This document shows, piece by piece, positions 33,809 through 45,444 of a DNA stretch of 64,000 nucleotides. The notes under the pieces were generated by a model, which saw only the letters and a program-made list of their open reading frames with translations, was not told the origin of the DNA and made no database searches. The first letter of the stretch is position 1. Each line of letters opens with the position of its first letter. The DNA is taken from assembly GCA_949316235.1 (NCBI GenBank), contig OX438743.1:36797242-36861241 (forward strand). The letters are read 5' to 3'. This DNA is from Oegoconia quadripuncta. Taxonomy: Eukaryota > Arthropoda > Insecta > Lepidoptera > Autostichidae. The position numbers and the translations under genes are program-made.

Positions 33809-33870
33809 GGCATAAGTGCAATGCACTTCTAAGCCTCGTTAAAATAAAAGAAAAAAAAAAAAAAAAAAAA
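33809..33870 (+). mobile_element. ultra-short retroposed insert, 62 bp, with poly(A) and target duplication
   Basis: ggcataagtgcaatgcactt, ctaagcctcgttaaaataaa, then a long A run, bracketed by aacattttataa at 33797-33808 and 33871-33882. It ends like the insert at 11957-12006 (ctcg, A-rich, aaaag, poly A). Confidence 0.68.
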
Positions 33871-34149
33871 AACATTTTATAAAGATTTATGAATAAGACG
33901 ACGTTTATTTTCGATTTTCATCAATCCAGCTTACACCGAAATATGAAAAAGTCGCTTGTAGCAGGCCGCTTCTGACCGGTCGTTTTGGAAACCTATGGGG
34001 AGATCTATGTTCACCTATGGAGGTCCGGTGGCTGATATTATGATAATAAATCATCTTTATTTCCAGCCAACATACACTATAAGAGGGGTATGCCCATGGC
34101 TCTTCTGTATTACGCCAATTCTCTTGCTAGTGAAGCAATAAGTGATATA

Positions 34150-34393
34150 CAGGGTGAAATTCAATTCGTGTAATCCCCGTTTACTGGCGACTCCACTCTG
34201 GATTACAAACAACTTTTCACTGGGAACTATATCCGAATTAGATCAAAAAAAATTCGATTACCATCTTGAAAACACGTTTAGTATGGAAGTCCAAAAATTT
34301 TCGGCTCATTTCGGCTATAGTTTCTAGTGGAAAGTTATTCGTAATCAGAAGTAGAGCCACCGGTAAATAGAAAAGGAATTAAATTTCACCCTG
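34150..34393. mobile_element. TA-flanked MITE, 244 bp (cagggtgaaatt family)
   Basis: Starts cagggtgaaattcaattcgt and ends taaatttcaccctg. The inverted ends continue inward (ggcgactccactctggatta against taatcagaagtagagccacc). It is flanked by TA at 34148-34149 and 34394-34395, as for Tc1/mariner-type insertion. The longer relative is at 54306-54701. No transposase. Confidence 0.75.
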
Positions 34394-34475
34394 TATTTAG
34401 TATTACCCCAAATAAACGCTATTTTCTTATGTTATGTTATCTAGTCCAACATATGTCTGTGAATGTGGCACTTAC

Positions 34476-34633
34476 CCATCAGCGTTGTGGAAGTATAATG
34501 CAGATTTCAGCGTAAAGTACACCAGCTGCATGTAGCAGTAGATGAGGTAGTAGAGGGCGAGAGCTGTGGCCGTCACCGATAGTTGGATCAACGAGACTAC
34601 GCCGGCCACCACATCGCGAGGTCTACTCAAATC
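34476..34633 (-). CDS. predicted internal exon encoding a hydrophobic (transmembrane) segment
   Basis: Seen: minus-strand acceptor cgcttACAG| and a strong donor GATGG|GTAAGT bound 158 nt with one open frame (52 codons plus 2 nt); the other two frames hit stops within a few codons. Codon third positions are strongly GC-biased, as expected of conserved insect coding DNA. The peptide starts DLSRPRDVVAG and then runs about 33 mostly hydrophobic residues (VVSLIQLSVTATALALYY, LIYCYMQLVYF), long enough for one membrane helix or a tight pair. It ends YFHNADG. It leaves phase 2, which suits the candidate exon at 23545-23604. A TA-flanked MITE lies only 83 bp beyond the donor. The protein family is not recognised; a membrane location is inferred from hydrophobicity. 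Confidence 0.6.
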
Positions 34634-34914
34634 CTGTAAGCGATGTTTGTGCCACTTTAACAATAATATAATCTGTACTTACCCTAGACAAAATGTGTCG
34701 TAAAGAAAATATCAAGCAGAATTTTAGGATGCCAATTAATGGTTTTAAGCTACCCAATACACCAACTTACACTATATACAAAACGTAGTGATTATATTCT
34801 CTTTGCTATATACTATCTAATAATAACAAAAAGTCGCTACTTAATTATTTTACATTGATACACAACACTAACAACAGATCAGCTGAAGAGGTCACAAATT
34901 GGTACATTTTTAAA

Positions 34915-35135
34915 ATTTATTTAACCCTTTATTGCATATAAGCATAGACATTAAACAAAACAAAAAAAAACAGGGTAATTTTAAAAATACACAAAATACT
35001 ATATGACAAAATAATAAATAAATATAAATTTGAATCCGAATATTGATATAACACTCCTATTGGACTCCCAAGGCTTAGAAATTCACAAAAAAATATGTGA
35101 TCTTTTGTGTAAATCCGAAATATTATTTTAAATAA
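34915..35135 (-). repeat. probable LINE 3' end
   Basis: aaccctttattgcatataag is followed by A-rich sequence. Only the tail signature is recognisable; open frames here are AT-driven. Confidence 0.3.
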
Positions 35136-36079
35136 TCCAAACATTGTACAATAAAAGTTGTCTAAAATAGAAACTATAAAAATCTTTGTGTCATGTCTAC
35201 CTACGAAATTGATAAAATTCTCAATTTTTGGCATTCTCATTATTTAATTTTATTTTATTTATTTAGGATAACCAATATTTTCAATAAAGCCCAAAGGCTT
35301 TTTGTCAGTTTTAGCTTAAAACTAAACAAAAAATTATCCCTAAGAATAGGTTATCTATCTATATATAGGTATCTGTTAATAGATCTCAGACTCAATCATT
35401 CTTATGACAATAGCAATAAATTGTTTTTTTTTTTTCATGGAGAGCAACACTTCCTATACTTCGCTCACACTGTGGCATCGCAAGCTTCCCCCTTTCCCCG
35501 TAGTCCAATCCGTCATCAACTAAATCTTACATCAACGGGAAGTTTATTTTCATGTGTACGACATTATCGCAACGCGAATTCGTTTAGGTAATATACGACG
35601 ATTTACCATGCGGTTCCCGAAGAGAAGGATAATCCTTATAATAAGTTCCAAAAATTTTTACCCTCCAGCGACACGAAAGGAGGAAGAGGAATAAGACGCC
35701 TAACCCGTCTCTTCCCCTGTGTATCATAAAAAACGAAGAGGTCGTAAGCACCAGCATAGATTAGAGATGATAGAGCGTCGTCGGTTTGAAATTTAAAAAA
35801 CTGAAATTCGTTTGCTCAGCATAGAGACTTGATCAAACCTTAATGACAAGCGCATGTGGGAAGCGACGCAAATCGCACCATGGGAAAGGTTAATGTCCAG
35901 CAATGTCTACATTTATGATGAGTCTGGTAGGTATAACAAACGGGATTACAACTTCCCGCACAAACGATCTAACAACCGAAAAAATCACAAATATTCTGTA
36001 TGAGGTAGGTATTTAGTTAGATATGCGAGAGAAAATAATTACCATGTTTAGGGACGTCGCATCAGACACAACCGAAGTC
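35136..36079. other. AT-rich stretch with a decayed LINE tail
   Basis: 35640-35915 holds gtcgtaagcaccagcataga and caaatcgcaccatgggaaag, reminiscent of the LINE tail at 44740-44830. The 132-codon frame at 35193-35591 is T-rich with no recognised domain and I do not call it a gene. Confidence 0.3.
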
Positions 36080-36087
36080 TTATTGTT

Positions 36088-36331
36088 CGACGACCTGTTT
36101 GGTGTAGTGGGTAGAAACTCTGACTGCTATACCAAAAGGTCGCGGGTTCGAATCCCGCCAGGGTCATATGTTTGTATGATGTCTGTACATGTGTTCCTGA
36201 GTTATGGATGTTGTCCATTTATATATGTATTTATTTACAAAAAAGTGTATTTGTGTAGTTCAACCATCTGGTGTCCATAATACAAGCCTAGTAGCTTAGT
36301 GTGGAATGATAGTTACGTGTAAGATATTTAT
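36088..36331 (+). repeat. SINE type A, full length with 8-bp target duplication
   Basis: gacgacctgtttggtgtagt, B box cgggttcgaatcccgcc, tatgtttgtatgatgtctgt, gttatggatgttgtcc, accatctggtgtccataata, ending at ATTTA. ttattgtt is present at 36080-36087 and 36332-36339. Confidence 0.82.
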
Positions 36332-36375
36332 TTATTGTTATAATGTCGAGATGTCGTCCCTGAAAAAAGAAAAAT

Positions 36376-36687
36376 ACTTGCATAGTCATCATCATCAGCC
36401 TATAAACATCCCAGTGCAGGGATATAGGCCTGCCCTCGTATATGGAGGAGTATGGGCCATAGTCATAGCCCAATGTGGGTTGGGGACTTCACATGCCTTT
36501 GAATTTTAATTTCACAAGCATGCAGGTTTTCTCACGATGTTTTCCTTCGCCGTTTAAGAGCAGTCGGATAAATAAATAATTAAATTAAATTAAATTTCAA
36601 AAGTCATTGGTACATGGCCTGCCTGGGATACGAACTCGGACCTCCTAAATTAGGAGACCGCGTCTTAACCGCTGAACCACCGACGCT
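36376..36687 (-). repeat. SINE type D, near full length
   Basis: Plus view: atcatcatcagcctataaac, gtatgggccatagtcatagc, gttggggacttcacatgcct, catggcctgcctgggatacg (reverse B box altered: gatacgaactc), taaccgctgaaccaccgacg. Highly similar to 14340-14669. Confidence 0.75.
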
Positions 36688-37025
36688 CGCGCAATACGTT
36701 CCCACTACAACTCGCATAGTATATGAATCTAATTAGATCCATGTTAGAAATTTATGTGCAAGGATATATAGGTAGCTACGTAAATATTAAAAACCTTGCT
36801 TTTTTAGTAGCCGATTTTCATTTTAAAAGAATTATTTTATGATTTTGTATTATATTATATTAAAAAACCGCTGTGTAGTAAGATGTCCAATTCGAAATGC
36901 CTATATCAGTATTGAGAACGCGACTGATTCGTTAAACCAAGAAATCAGCCGGTCATGGTTGAGCACTAACGGCAAGTCTGGCTAAGACTTTTGACAGTCC
37001 CGAGTAAAGAAGGGCAAAACTTATG

Positions 37026-37185
37026 TTTTATTTTATTTATTCAGAAATCCAACAGCTTTACTTAAACATACATATTTAACTTAAAATTAATATAAGGCAA
37101 ATTAAAGTGTTCCCTGTTGATATAACAGTAGTCTCTTGCGCTTTGCAGAATAGCGCATTAGCCCAGGGAAAATACGGTTTGATCT
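37026..37185 (-). repeat. LINE 3' end related to the 58.7-61.6 kb element
   Basis: ttatttattcagaaatccaa followed by cagctttactta matches tttattcggaaaaccaacag at 58740-58760. The next 120 bases (cttgcgctttgcagaatagc) are LINE-UTR-like. Confidence 0.45.
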
Positions 37186-38801
37186 CGGAAAAACGAATAT
37201 CCGCGATTTTCTTGAAATATTTAATAAAGTGTTGTAAATGTAGTAACAATTGCTAAATATTAAGCATTTGTAAGGAACGCAAGTACTAAGTAATTAAATA
37301 AGCTAAAGTTGAAAAATATGTTTCTAGCTTAATCTAGCTAGTTAAACCTTCAACTATGCCCGTGGGAACATGCTCTGATCAAGAAAATAGGTTGATGGAA
37401 GAAAAATTAGCTTGTAAGTATTACTAGTTTGTTGATCAAATACAAATACACACTCAACGAAAGACGTGTATAAAATACACACTCAATGAAAGATGTTTAG
37501 TAGATTGTCTGCTGTTTACACAGCAGGTAACCTAATTCAGCGAGCAATACAAGCTGTACTTGGTCTTAACCTAGAGAGATCGTTATCATTATAACTTAAT
37601 TAACCATTTAACAACTGCATTATGTGTCGGCGACCTCATTTGAGTTCACCTAACAAGCACCAAATTTGCTTAAGTTACGATTATGTAAATAAATAGCCTA
37701 TTATCACGTAGCTATCTAACTCATGTTGGTTTAAGGAGGATGGGCCTTCACGGTCGGTGGTAATCTGTCCGGTGATAAAATAAGAAATGTAACATATTGG
37801 CATCGAAATTTAAACGCAACGACATCGAGTTTAAAGATACTATTCCAACGTAGGCGAGCAGCTAGCTAGCTAGAAAAGATAATGTGATGAAACGTAAGAA
37901 CAATAATATCTGCTCCTATACAGTGAGGTGAGATGATAGAGTTAGCTTAGCGCTCATAACATTAAACCACATTGGTATTGGTGTGACAGACATGTCTCGA
38001 ATTGGACTATACCGGATAAGTTTTTACCATAGGCACAGAATTAATATAGTACCTACTAACGTACCATAAGGTAAAAAATTGGACATATTACGTGAAATAG
38101 AAGTTATTATTAAAGTTTAATTTTAATTTTTCCAAAACCATCATTGAACTACGCGCAGGCGGAGATTGATAGGTAACTGGCGGGATTCGTAGACTTCCTA
38201 TCATGTGAAATTTATTTGGAACTCATTATTTTCAACAAGTTTTTTAAATTTATTTAATTAATGATGTAATTATGTGGAATATGCTACAAACGCGGCCGTC
38301 AAATGACATAATGCTTTATTCGATGACGGTTTAGAAAAAAAAAATTAAACGACCTATATCAATAACTTTTATTTCACTTACCTAATACGTCCTATTTTTT
38401 CCTCACGGTTAGTTGTAGGCTTCTTTTCTGATTATGAGCATACAGACTCATAGACATACAGCACCATGATAAGACATTGGCTTGCAGTTTGATGTTACTC
38501 GTTACTACTAATTATAGCTCGAAGTGGAATGACAGCTTAACAGCATTTTTTATCAAAAATGGATGGAGCAGAACAGACAGGTAAAGGGACAATAGATGGG
38601 ATTCTATTAAAATAAATCAACTTATATTTCATTATTAAGATTCTTTTCATGATATTTATGGCTGTAATTAAATAGCAGTGAATGCAAATATAGGCAACAA
38701 ATACAAAGCAACGCGAAAAAGACAATAGGAACAAAAGGTATAAACAAAAACAGAAGTCTGTATTCTTTATGACTATATGAAAGGTCCGAACGTGATAGTA
38801 C
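37186..38801. other. intron-like AT-rich stretch
   Basis: No gene and no recognised repeat. Nearby duplicated words (tacacactcaa at 37449 and 37478) form a short local duplication. Confidence 0.35.
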
Positions 38802-38852
38802 CTCCTCGTAGTGAATGATCAAAGTAATTCGATGCCCAGGTAGCTGCCAGCT
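38802..38852 (-). CDS. candidate short internal exon (51 nt, phase 0/0)
   Basis: On the minus strand a pyrimidine-rich tract ends in acattACAG|, followed by 51 open nt and a donor-like GAG|GTACTA. Read in phase 0 it encodes 17 residues starting SWQLPGHRIT and ending HYEE. This phase fits both neighbours: 45445-45672 ends in phase 0 and 34476-34633 can only open in phase 0. The donor is not a strong consensus, and a second frame through the same segment is also open. The exon is therefore supported mainly by its position and phase. Confidence 0.38.
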
Positions 38853-39582
38853 CTGTAATGTTGGATGTGATGAAGTGACAGAAAAGCAAGGTAAACAGAG
38901 ATGCGGTGTTGTCCCGGCTACAAAGGAAGCTGAACTGTGTGAGGGCGCGGCCCCGTCACGACCCTGGCTGATGGTATCGGCGCACGAGCGACCATTACGG
39001 CATCGCTCCTCGCCCAACGGATCGGCATGTTTATAGCACTTATCATCTCACTAAATAAATCTGAATCACAGTACGTTACACTCAGTAGCTCAACAGAACT
39101 GACTGATCCCAGTGATCACATGTAATAACTATATGATATTGATAGGCAGCACCAACATGGGTGCGAAGCTCACATACTCAAACGATCTGTGGTCACCGCG
39201 CCGCCGCCGCGCAGTTCTGGTTATTTAACGGTACAGCCAAGTAGTTTAATTTGCTATTTCTTTGGTAAGATCGAAATGATCATAGCCAAGTATTCATGGT
39301 CTTGTTGCATTGATCAGGTGACAGTGCCTTACGGAAAATTTTGGTGGCTGATTCGGACTCCCAATTCGGGCACTATGGAGATTTTACGTTCCCGAGTCAG
39401 CGCCCAAGTCTTCACTTTGTGTAGCTACTAACCTTTTCCTGCACAATGAACTGCCTCTATTAGACATAACAACGCGAAATACACAAATTGCAGTAAATGT
39501 TAAAGAAACTGCAACGTTACTCGCCGAATTGCTGCCAAAATGTCTGTGAGACCAGTAAAAGAAAAACATAAGAAAAAGAAAT

Positions 39583-39865
39583 GACGACCTGTTTGGTGTA
39601 GTGGTTAAAAATTCTGACTGCTATACCAAAACGTCGCGGGTTCGAATCCCGCTAGGGGCATATGGTTTGTATGATGAATACAGGCATGTGTTGCCGAGTT
39701 ATGGATGTTTTTCATTTATTTACGTATTTATTTACAAAAAAAGAAATGTATTTGTGTAATTGATCAACCATCTGGTATCCATAATACAAGCCTAGTTGCT
39801 TAGTGTGGAACTAGATGGCGCTGTATGTATGTGCAAAGATATTTATTTATTTATTATTTATTTAT
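39583..39865 (+). repeat. SINE type A, full length
   Basis: gacgacctgtttggtgtagt, B box cgggttcgaatcccgct, gtatgatgaatacaggcatg, gttatggatgtttttcattt, accatctggtatccataata, ctagatggcgctgtatgtat, ATTT tail. Confidence 0.82.
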
Positions 39866-40494
39866 AATAAACTCTCAAGCAACGCTCCTTATCTGCAAAT
39901 GACAACTCTTGACCAACGATACTTCCAATAGAGATAGGGGTTACAATTAAAAATACATTACCATCCCGAAGACTGACAAGAGACCGTTCCCAACAATATT
40001 TCCGATAAATAACAACGATTCAAACGATAGAAATAGAGTATATCTAATTCATCCCACCTGACAAGGTGAAAGAAGTTTACCTTGGTAAAATGGCGAATTT
40101 CGTAAGTCGGCCAATTTTTTTATTGAAAAAAAAAAATAAAGCAAAAACGTATTATACGATTATAAAATAATTTTGTCCAATCTGACTGAACTGCGTGACG
40201 TCTTATCCGCTGCGCGCAAGGCATCTCTCAGCTGTGTGGTTGACGCCACAGGCGATTTGAAGGTCATATAACCGTTGGTGTAGTATTCGTAATATAACTT
40301 TTAGACTGTTCCCACCTAAAATACAGAAGCTTTTATAAATTCCACGCTATTTATTGACGTATTTTTTTCATTAATTTTATACTGTTATTATTATTGCATA
40401 GGTATATATTTTATTACCATACAGTAATAGATAACTTTCTCCACTAATATCTTAATTATGAATTGATCAAACTTTCTCATTATCCGAGATAATT
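39866..40494. other. AT-rich stretch, nothing recognised
   Basis: A GC-richer patch at 40188-40265 (gctgcgcgcaaggcatctct) has no open frame or splice context that I trust. Confidence 0.35.
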
Positions 40495-40640
40495 CAATTC
40501 AATTCAATTCAAATACTCTTTATTGCACAATTAACAAAAGCTACATGAAGAATACAGCGTACATCATTAATCGCACAAAAAGGCGGCCTTATCGCTAACA
40601 GCGATCTCTTCCAGGCAAACCTTAGGGTAAAGATACAAGC
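40495..40640 (-). repeat. LINE 3' end with (AATTC)n tail
   Basis: Plus view: tcaattcaattcaattcaaa, tactctttattgcacaatta, aaaaaggcggccttatcgct, aacagcgatctcttccaggc, aaaccttagg. This is the inverse of the motif order at 10264-10396. Confidence 0.65.
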
Positions 40641-40854
40641 TACCAGTAGGTGAGGTTTGCACAAATAGTAGCAATACGGGTGTATTTTATAGTTGGTAAA
40701 AAATATAACGTAAAGATAAAAATACATAAACTAAGCCTACCAACTATAACTAGATAATTTAACTGCACTTAAACATATAATATATTATTGACTACATAAC
40801 ACACACAAATTTATATATAGAGATAAATTCAAATTCAAAAACTATTATTTCGTA

Positions 40855-41125
40855 AGTTATAAGAATAACATTTGAAATCGTCATGACATAAAATAATTAT
40901 CGCTCATTCACAAGGCAGACTCCCCAGAGAAGAACGAGCAAGAAACTCAGGGGGTTGGCTCTTTTATATAAATATTTTATATTTTATGATTCGACAAAAA
41001 AGGAGTAAATAATAGACTAGATATCGCCGAACGATTCATGTCCATTCATTCTTATCATCTAGATAGACATTTTATAATAGCCTTTGGCACATATTTTTCC
41101 GTTTAATAATGGTTTTAAATTTATT
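40855..41125 (-). pseudogene. LINE C-terminal end plus 3' UTR
   Basis: Minus strand: a short coding remnant (ICAKGYYKM, then a frameshift before DDKNEW) at about 41030-41125 and the 3' UTR with gagccaaccccctgagtttc, ttgctcgttcttctctgggg at 40910-40970. The same coding/UTR order occurs at 42018-42370 on the plus strand. Confidence 0.6.
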
Positions 41126-41129
41126 TAAA

Positions 41130-42017
41130 AACAAATTTTATAAAAGCGTATATATCGTCCATTGATAGTCAAAGACATAAACATGCGACAGAGTTATTGT
41201 TTGTATAAGTTGGTTTACTGATTGTATGGTGTATCTAGGCGAAACATTTTATTTGCAAAGCGCTCACTATATATTATTATCTCACAGAATTACACCGTGT
41301 GTGAGAAGTTATGTATTCTTTGCCTTCATCACGTCGAGTATCGAAACTAAGATAGGAAAATCCAAAGGAATCGTTTTGCATTCCACATTGTTTGATGTAC
41401 TATCAGCCGAATTCGAACACTCGCTACACACATAGGCGTCGTCACAGAGTAATTGTATTTCTGTGTAAGCTTTTATCACGGATCGGACATTGAAACACCC
41501 ACCACCTCTAACCCCGGAGAGGCTGAGTAACGACAAGCGATGGTGTATCAAGGAAGAGGAGTCAGGAGCGATGGCCGATAGTCCGGACACGACCCTACCA
41601 ACCCCGTGTCACGACCAACTCTAGTTAGCTAACCCGAGATGACGTGATACCACCGGCCCCACCAATTAGACAATGCTCTCGAGCAGGTCCTTGTTAGTGG
41701 ACGATCACAACTCAAAGTCCGTTATCACTAGCAGGTTATTATAATTTTCACTAGTTAAACATGCTTTGGTAATTACAAACACCTCAAGTGTAGGAAGTCA
41801 AAATTTTTATGTCTCTCGACTCAGTGGCTCGGACGCATTAGAGATAAGTGTCTCTTAGAGATAAGTTTAAAGAAATTAATATTTTAACAATGGCATCTCA
41901 ATACATTTATGAGAATTTGTTAATTGCAAAAAACTATATACCCTTAAAAAATAGTGATAGGCACAATGTTAATAAAAGAAATAAGAAATAAAAAAATGTA
42001 TTCATGTTAGCCGACTT
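41130..42017. other. spacer between two inverted LINE ends
   Basis: 41460-41720 is GC-richer (ggagaggctgagtaacgaca) with a 93-codon minus-strand frame at 41309-41590 that includes a Cys pair (CSEC) but no recognised domain. I cannot decide whether it is LINE-derived. Confidence 0.25.
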
Positions 42018-42370
42018 CACAAAGTTAGTAAATCCTTCAAAGGGCAATGTATACGCTTTTATAATAAGGTTCCGGTAGACATTCAGAATTTGCCTTTAAA
42101 TAAATTTAAAGCAATCATAAAACAGAAATTATTAGCAAAAGGCTATTATAAAATTGATGACAATCTGGATGATAGACAAGCATGGATATAGCTGTCTCAT
42201 TATTCATATAATATATATTTTTGTCTGATTATCAAATCACGAATTATAACCCATAATCTGTTTAAAAAGAGCCACCCTTGAGTTTCTTGCTCGTTCTTCT
42301 CTGGGGAGTCAGCTTTGTGAATGAGCAGTAAATTTAAATATAATACTAATCTTTATAGTGACGTTTTCAA
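42018..42370 (+). pseudogene. LINE C-terminal end plus 3' UTR
   Basis: Open tail HKVSKSFKGQCIRFYNKVPV, then FKAIIKQKLLAKGYYKID, DDNLDDRQAW and a stop at about 42190. The 3' UTR follows: gagccacccttgagtttctt, gctcgttcttctctggggag, gaatgagcag. It is the terminal tail of a non-LTR reverse transcriptase; the RT core is missing. Confidence 0.68.
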
Positions 42371-42671
42371 GTGATAATTTTGTCCTATGAATATTTTGAT
42401 TTGATTTGCATTCTACTTTTAACAGTTAAATTGTTTTACTTAGAACTTGTCATCGATGTCACTATAATGAGTCGTATATCATCATCATCACTGCTGAAAT
42501 TGACCTATGCTATAGATTTCCAGAGTAACCGGTTGGAAGAGGCCTACATCCAGGTGGAAGTCCTACGCTGCACTTGACGGTATGTGGTCTCCACTAAACA
42601 ACTTTAATACCCCACCGGCCATCACTTCTTCTATGTGCCCTGCTCACTGTCACTTCACCTCATTAATATAA

Positions 42672-42705
42672 ACAAATATAAATATCTTTGCACATACACG
42701 AATGG
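42672..42705 (-). repeat. SINE type A tail scrap
   Basis: aatataaatatctttgcaca, tacacgaatgg. Confidence 0.4.
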
Positions 42706-43295
42706 ATGGAAATGGATTTCATGAATTTACGAAGTTGTATGTAGGTATGATATGATGTAAGAGTGAACCAAATAAATCTAATCTCATCATCATTAATACT
42801 ACGGAAACTCCAAGCGATGATTCCAATAGTTCACTAGTATGTATTCAACGATATTTCATTAACTATTCAATGGCATATTGTTTGTTTCTAAAATTCTAAC
42901 ACAAAAACCGATTCACAATACTGGAAGACAATACTATGGTTAATGGATAAGCTGATTAAGTACTACGACTGCAAGTATATAGTACATTAGTATACAAAAC
43001 ATACTTTTAACAGACAATCCGTTTTGGTGTCATGTGCTTCGCACGAGATGTCCCGCGACGGCGTGTACGTCTGTTCGTATGAATGTTCGCAGCATGTCGA
43101 GAGCGCCGGAGCAGTGTTTAGCACCTGATTGAATAAGCAAAATCAGCACCCAAGCCACCCCAAGCTTAAGATACTAAAAATAAAGGCAGAGGTTCACGTG
43201 CGTAAACTCTAAAGGTACCCTATTACTCAATTTTCATTCTTAGTATCTACTATGAAATGATTCTAATGGTAAAAGGCTCGCCTATGGTATGAATT

Positions 43296-43395
43296 ACCAT
43301 CACCATCAGCCTTACACGTCCCCTGTTAGAACACAGCCTCCTCACTGGCAGAGGATATGGGCCACTATCCACCACGCGGGCCCTGTGAGAGTTGG
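43296..43395 (-). repeat. SINE type D, 3' part
   Basis: attaccatcaccatcagcct, gtatgggcc-like gatatgggccactatccacc, acgcgggccctgtgagagtt. The head is absent. Confidence 0.5.
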
Positions 43396-43435
43396 TGGAT
43401 TTGTGTTAGAGTAGTGGTCACTAGTAACTGTTTTT

Positions 43436-44409
43436 AAGAATAAATAAATCTCTTTATTTCATGTAAAATCAGCACTTTAACAATGAAGTTCTGCCAACTG
43501 TACTAGTTTTCACTGTGTTACAGTAGGCAGTTTCTTCCCAAAAATTGTCATGGTTAAAAACGAAACAATATAGGTGACATAATTGATTAAAGACAAAATT
43601 AAAAAAAAAAATACGTTAAATCAACCTTAGAAAACCTTAGAAGCCCCTGTAGTCCACCGATATTATACTACCAGGACCGACTATTTAACATACCCACCCC
43701 GCACTCTCGAACAGGCATAACAAAATCTCGGACGAGATAGTATAAAAACTCCTTGATTCAAAATAAACATATTCATGAGACATAACATATGACATTAATT
43801 TGGGCGTCTAGTCTATTCAGTTCTATCGAGAATTAAGCAGCACAGAATAATAAATAGATAACACAGAAAAGACGACGGGGTAACATGTAACATCTTCACT
43901 GAACAAACCGCTCGCGTTGATGTCTTTAATATCGCTAGAGTTACACTTTAATATGAAATTTAGTCGTCTAGTGTTTTTATCGGAGAGCACCAGATAGGAG
44001 AGCAATGTTTTTGGACTACATGTATGTAGATTTTCATATGTGAACACATATGGAAATCTATATACATTTTATGGTAACAAATCCAACATGACGCCCGCAA
44101 AATACAAAAAATGCTGTTCGGTTTTCAAATACTTAATTAGAGTTCAGCTGGAAATGTTAAAATGTTCGCATTTTTTAAATCACATCATTCACATGTATCT
44201 ACCAATTCGTTTTCAAATCCGAATAATCGTAAGTTTCACAGTTGTGATTTCAATGAAATCTCTGTTGCTTTTGAGTAATGTTCAGTTTCGTTTAAAACCT
44301 CAGGTTTTAAAACTTACCCCTTTTTGACGTTAGCCAAGTGCTTGTACAAAATATTTTGGATGTAATGGATAGTGTTTGAATTTTTAATGAAACCGTTAAC
44401 ATAACTTTC
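43436..44409. other. AT-rich stretch with a LINE-tail-like start and a palindrome
   Basis: aataaatctctttatttcat at 43440 resembles a reversed LINE tail. An inverted repeat at 44020-44042 and 44045-44067 pairs at 21 of 23 positions around two bases. Frames at 43823-44047 and 44040-44327 show no domain. Confidence 0.35.
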
Positions 44410-44835
44410 AAATGGTTCCAAAATATGGAAAGGAAACATCGTCCGATGGTTTATTGGTGAAGTTCAAAAATCGCATCCTTGTGCACGGCGCAAGCAGTCG
44501 TCCCAAGCCCCACCTCTTACATGATCCCGCTGAGATGCAACAGACTGCACCTGCCTATCTCAGCCATTTCTATTTTAGTTTTTATCTTTTATTTAAATTA
44601 TTGTACAATCGTCTACCTCCCGTGTTGTAAAAGGTGACTCAAGGGTTAGTAAAAATAACAGCATAGACCAATGACGGACAGCAGCTTCATTGATCATCTC
44701 TCAAAAATTCGATGTTCGCCAACCCGCCTGCCCAGCGTGGCGATTATGGAAAATCCTCTAATGGAAACAGAAATCGCGCCATGGGAGAGGCTTCTCGTCA
44801 AGCACTTGACCTATTTAGGCTGTTGATGTCATATG
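44410..44835 (+). repeat. decayed LINE 3' region
   Basis: Contains the conserved-looking cccgtgttgtaaaaggtgac, tcaaggg, then gcccagcgtggcgattatgg, aatcgcgccatgggagaggc and a tail near gtagattt-aggctgttgatg. The '(G)TCGTAAAAGGCGACT' block also occurs in the R1-like 3' UTR at 59290-59320 and at 47880-47925. Confidence 0.45.
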
Positions 44836-44899
44836 ATAATAATATGTAATATAAAATGTAATATTATTGTAAAGATGGAAACTAATTGAAAAGATGTGT

Positions 44900-45048
44900 T
44901 GTTGCGGAGTTCCTTGTCGCTTCTTCTCCCTAACCATAACACCTTGTGAAGCGATGTAGTTTAAAAAAAATAACATGTTGACTTTCAATAAGTGATATTT
45001 TTGTATCCTACATTGAATAAAATATTTTTGATTTTGATTTTGATTTTT
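44900..45048 (+). repeat. LINE 3' UTR with (TTTGA)n tail
   Basis: gttgcggagttccttgtcgc, ttcttctccctaaccataac, gaagcgatgtagtttaaaaa, acatgttgactttcaataag, tgaataaaatatttttga and repeats. The opposite-strand relative is at 600-712. Confidence 0.62.
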
Positions 45049-45098
45049 TATGATTTCATGGGTCTAGAATAAGAATGATAAAAGTAAAAGTGGTACAC

Positions 45099-45375
45099 GT
45101 GATAAAAAAGTTAGGAAATCGTTTGGTTTGGTATGGACATGTTATGAGGAGGGATGAAACGCATGTTACTAAGAGAGTGATTTAAATCGATGTCGATGGT
45201 TGGAAAGGAAGAAAAAGATCGCGGAAAAGATGGATGGATTGTGTGAGGGGTGATATAAACGAAAATGGCGTGAATGATGAGGTAACGGCTGATAGAGGAG
45301 AATGGAAGAAAAAGACGTACTGCGTTGACCTCAAATAAATTGGGACTAGGGCAAGAAGATCATGAGAATAATTAT
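45099..45375 (+). pseudogene. RTE-type LINE C-terminal remnant
   Basis: Reads VIKKLGNRLVWYGHVMRRDE, an in-frame stop in place of a residue, then DVDGWKGRKRSRKRWMDCVR, VNDEVTADRGEWKKKTYC and a stop. The 'WYGHVMRRDE ... KRWMDCV ... DR.EWKKKT' order is diagnostic of the C-terminus of a widespread insect LINE. It lies 70 bp from predicted exon 45445-45672. Confidence 0.7.
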
Positions 45376-45444
45376 GATATGCAACTATGTAATTAGGCAT
45401 TAGATACTTAGCAGTTTATGCTACCATTTTAAAAAGCTCCTTAC

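Noticed and set aside
35193..35591. 132-codon plus-strand ORF
   Set aside because: T-rich, no recognised domain, no codon bias or splice signals.
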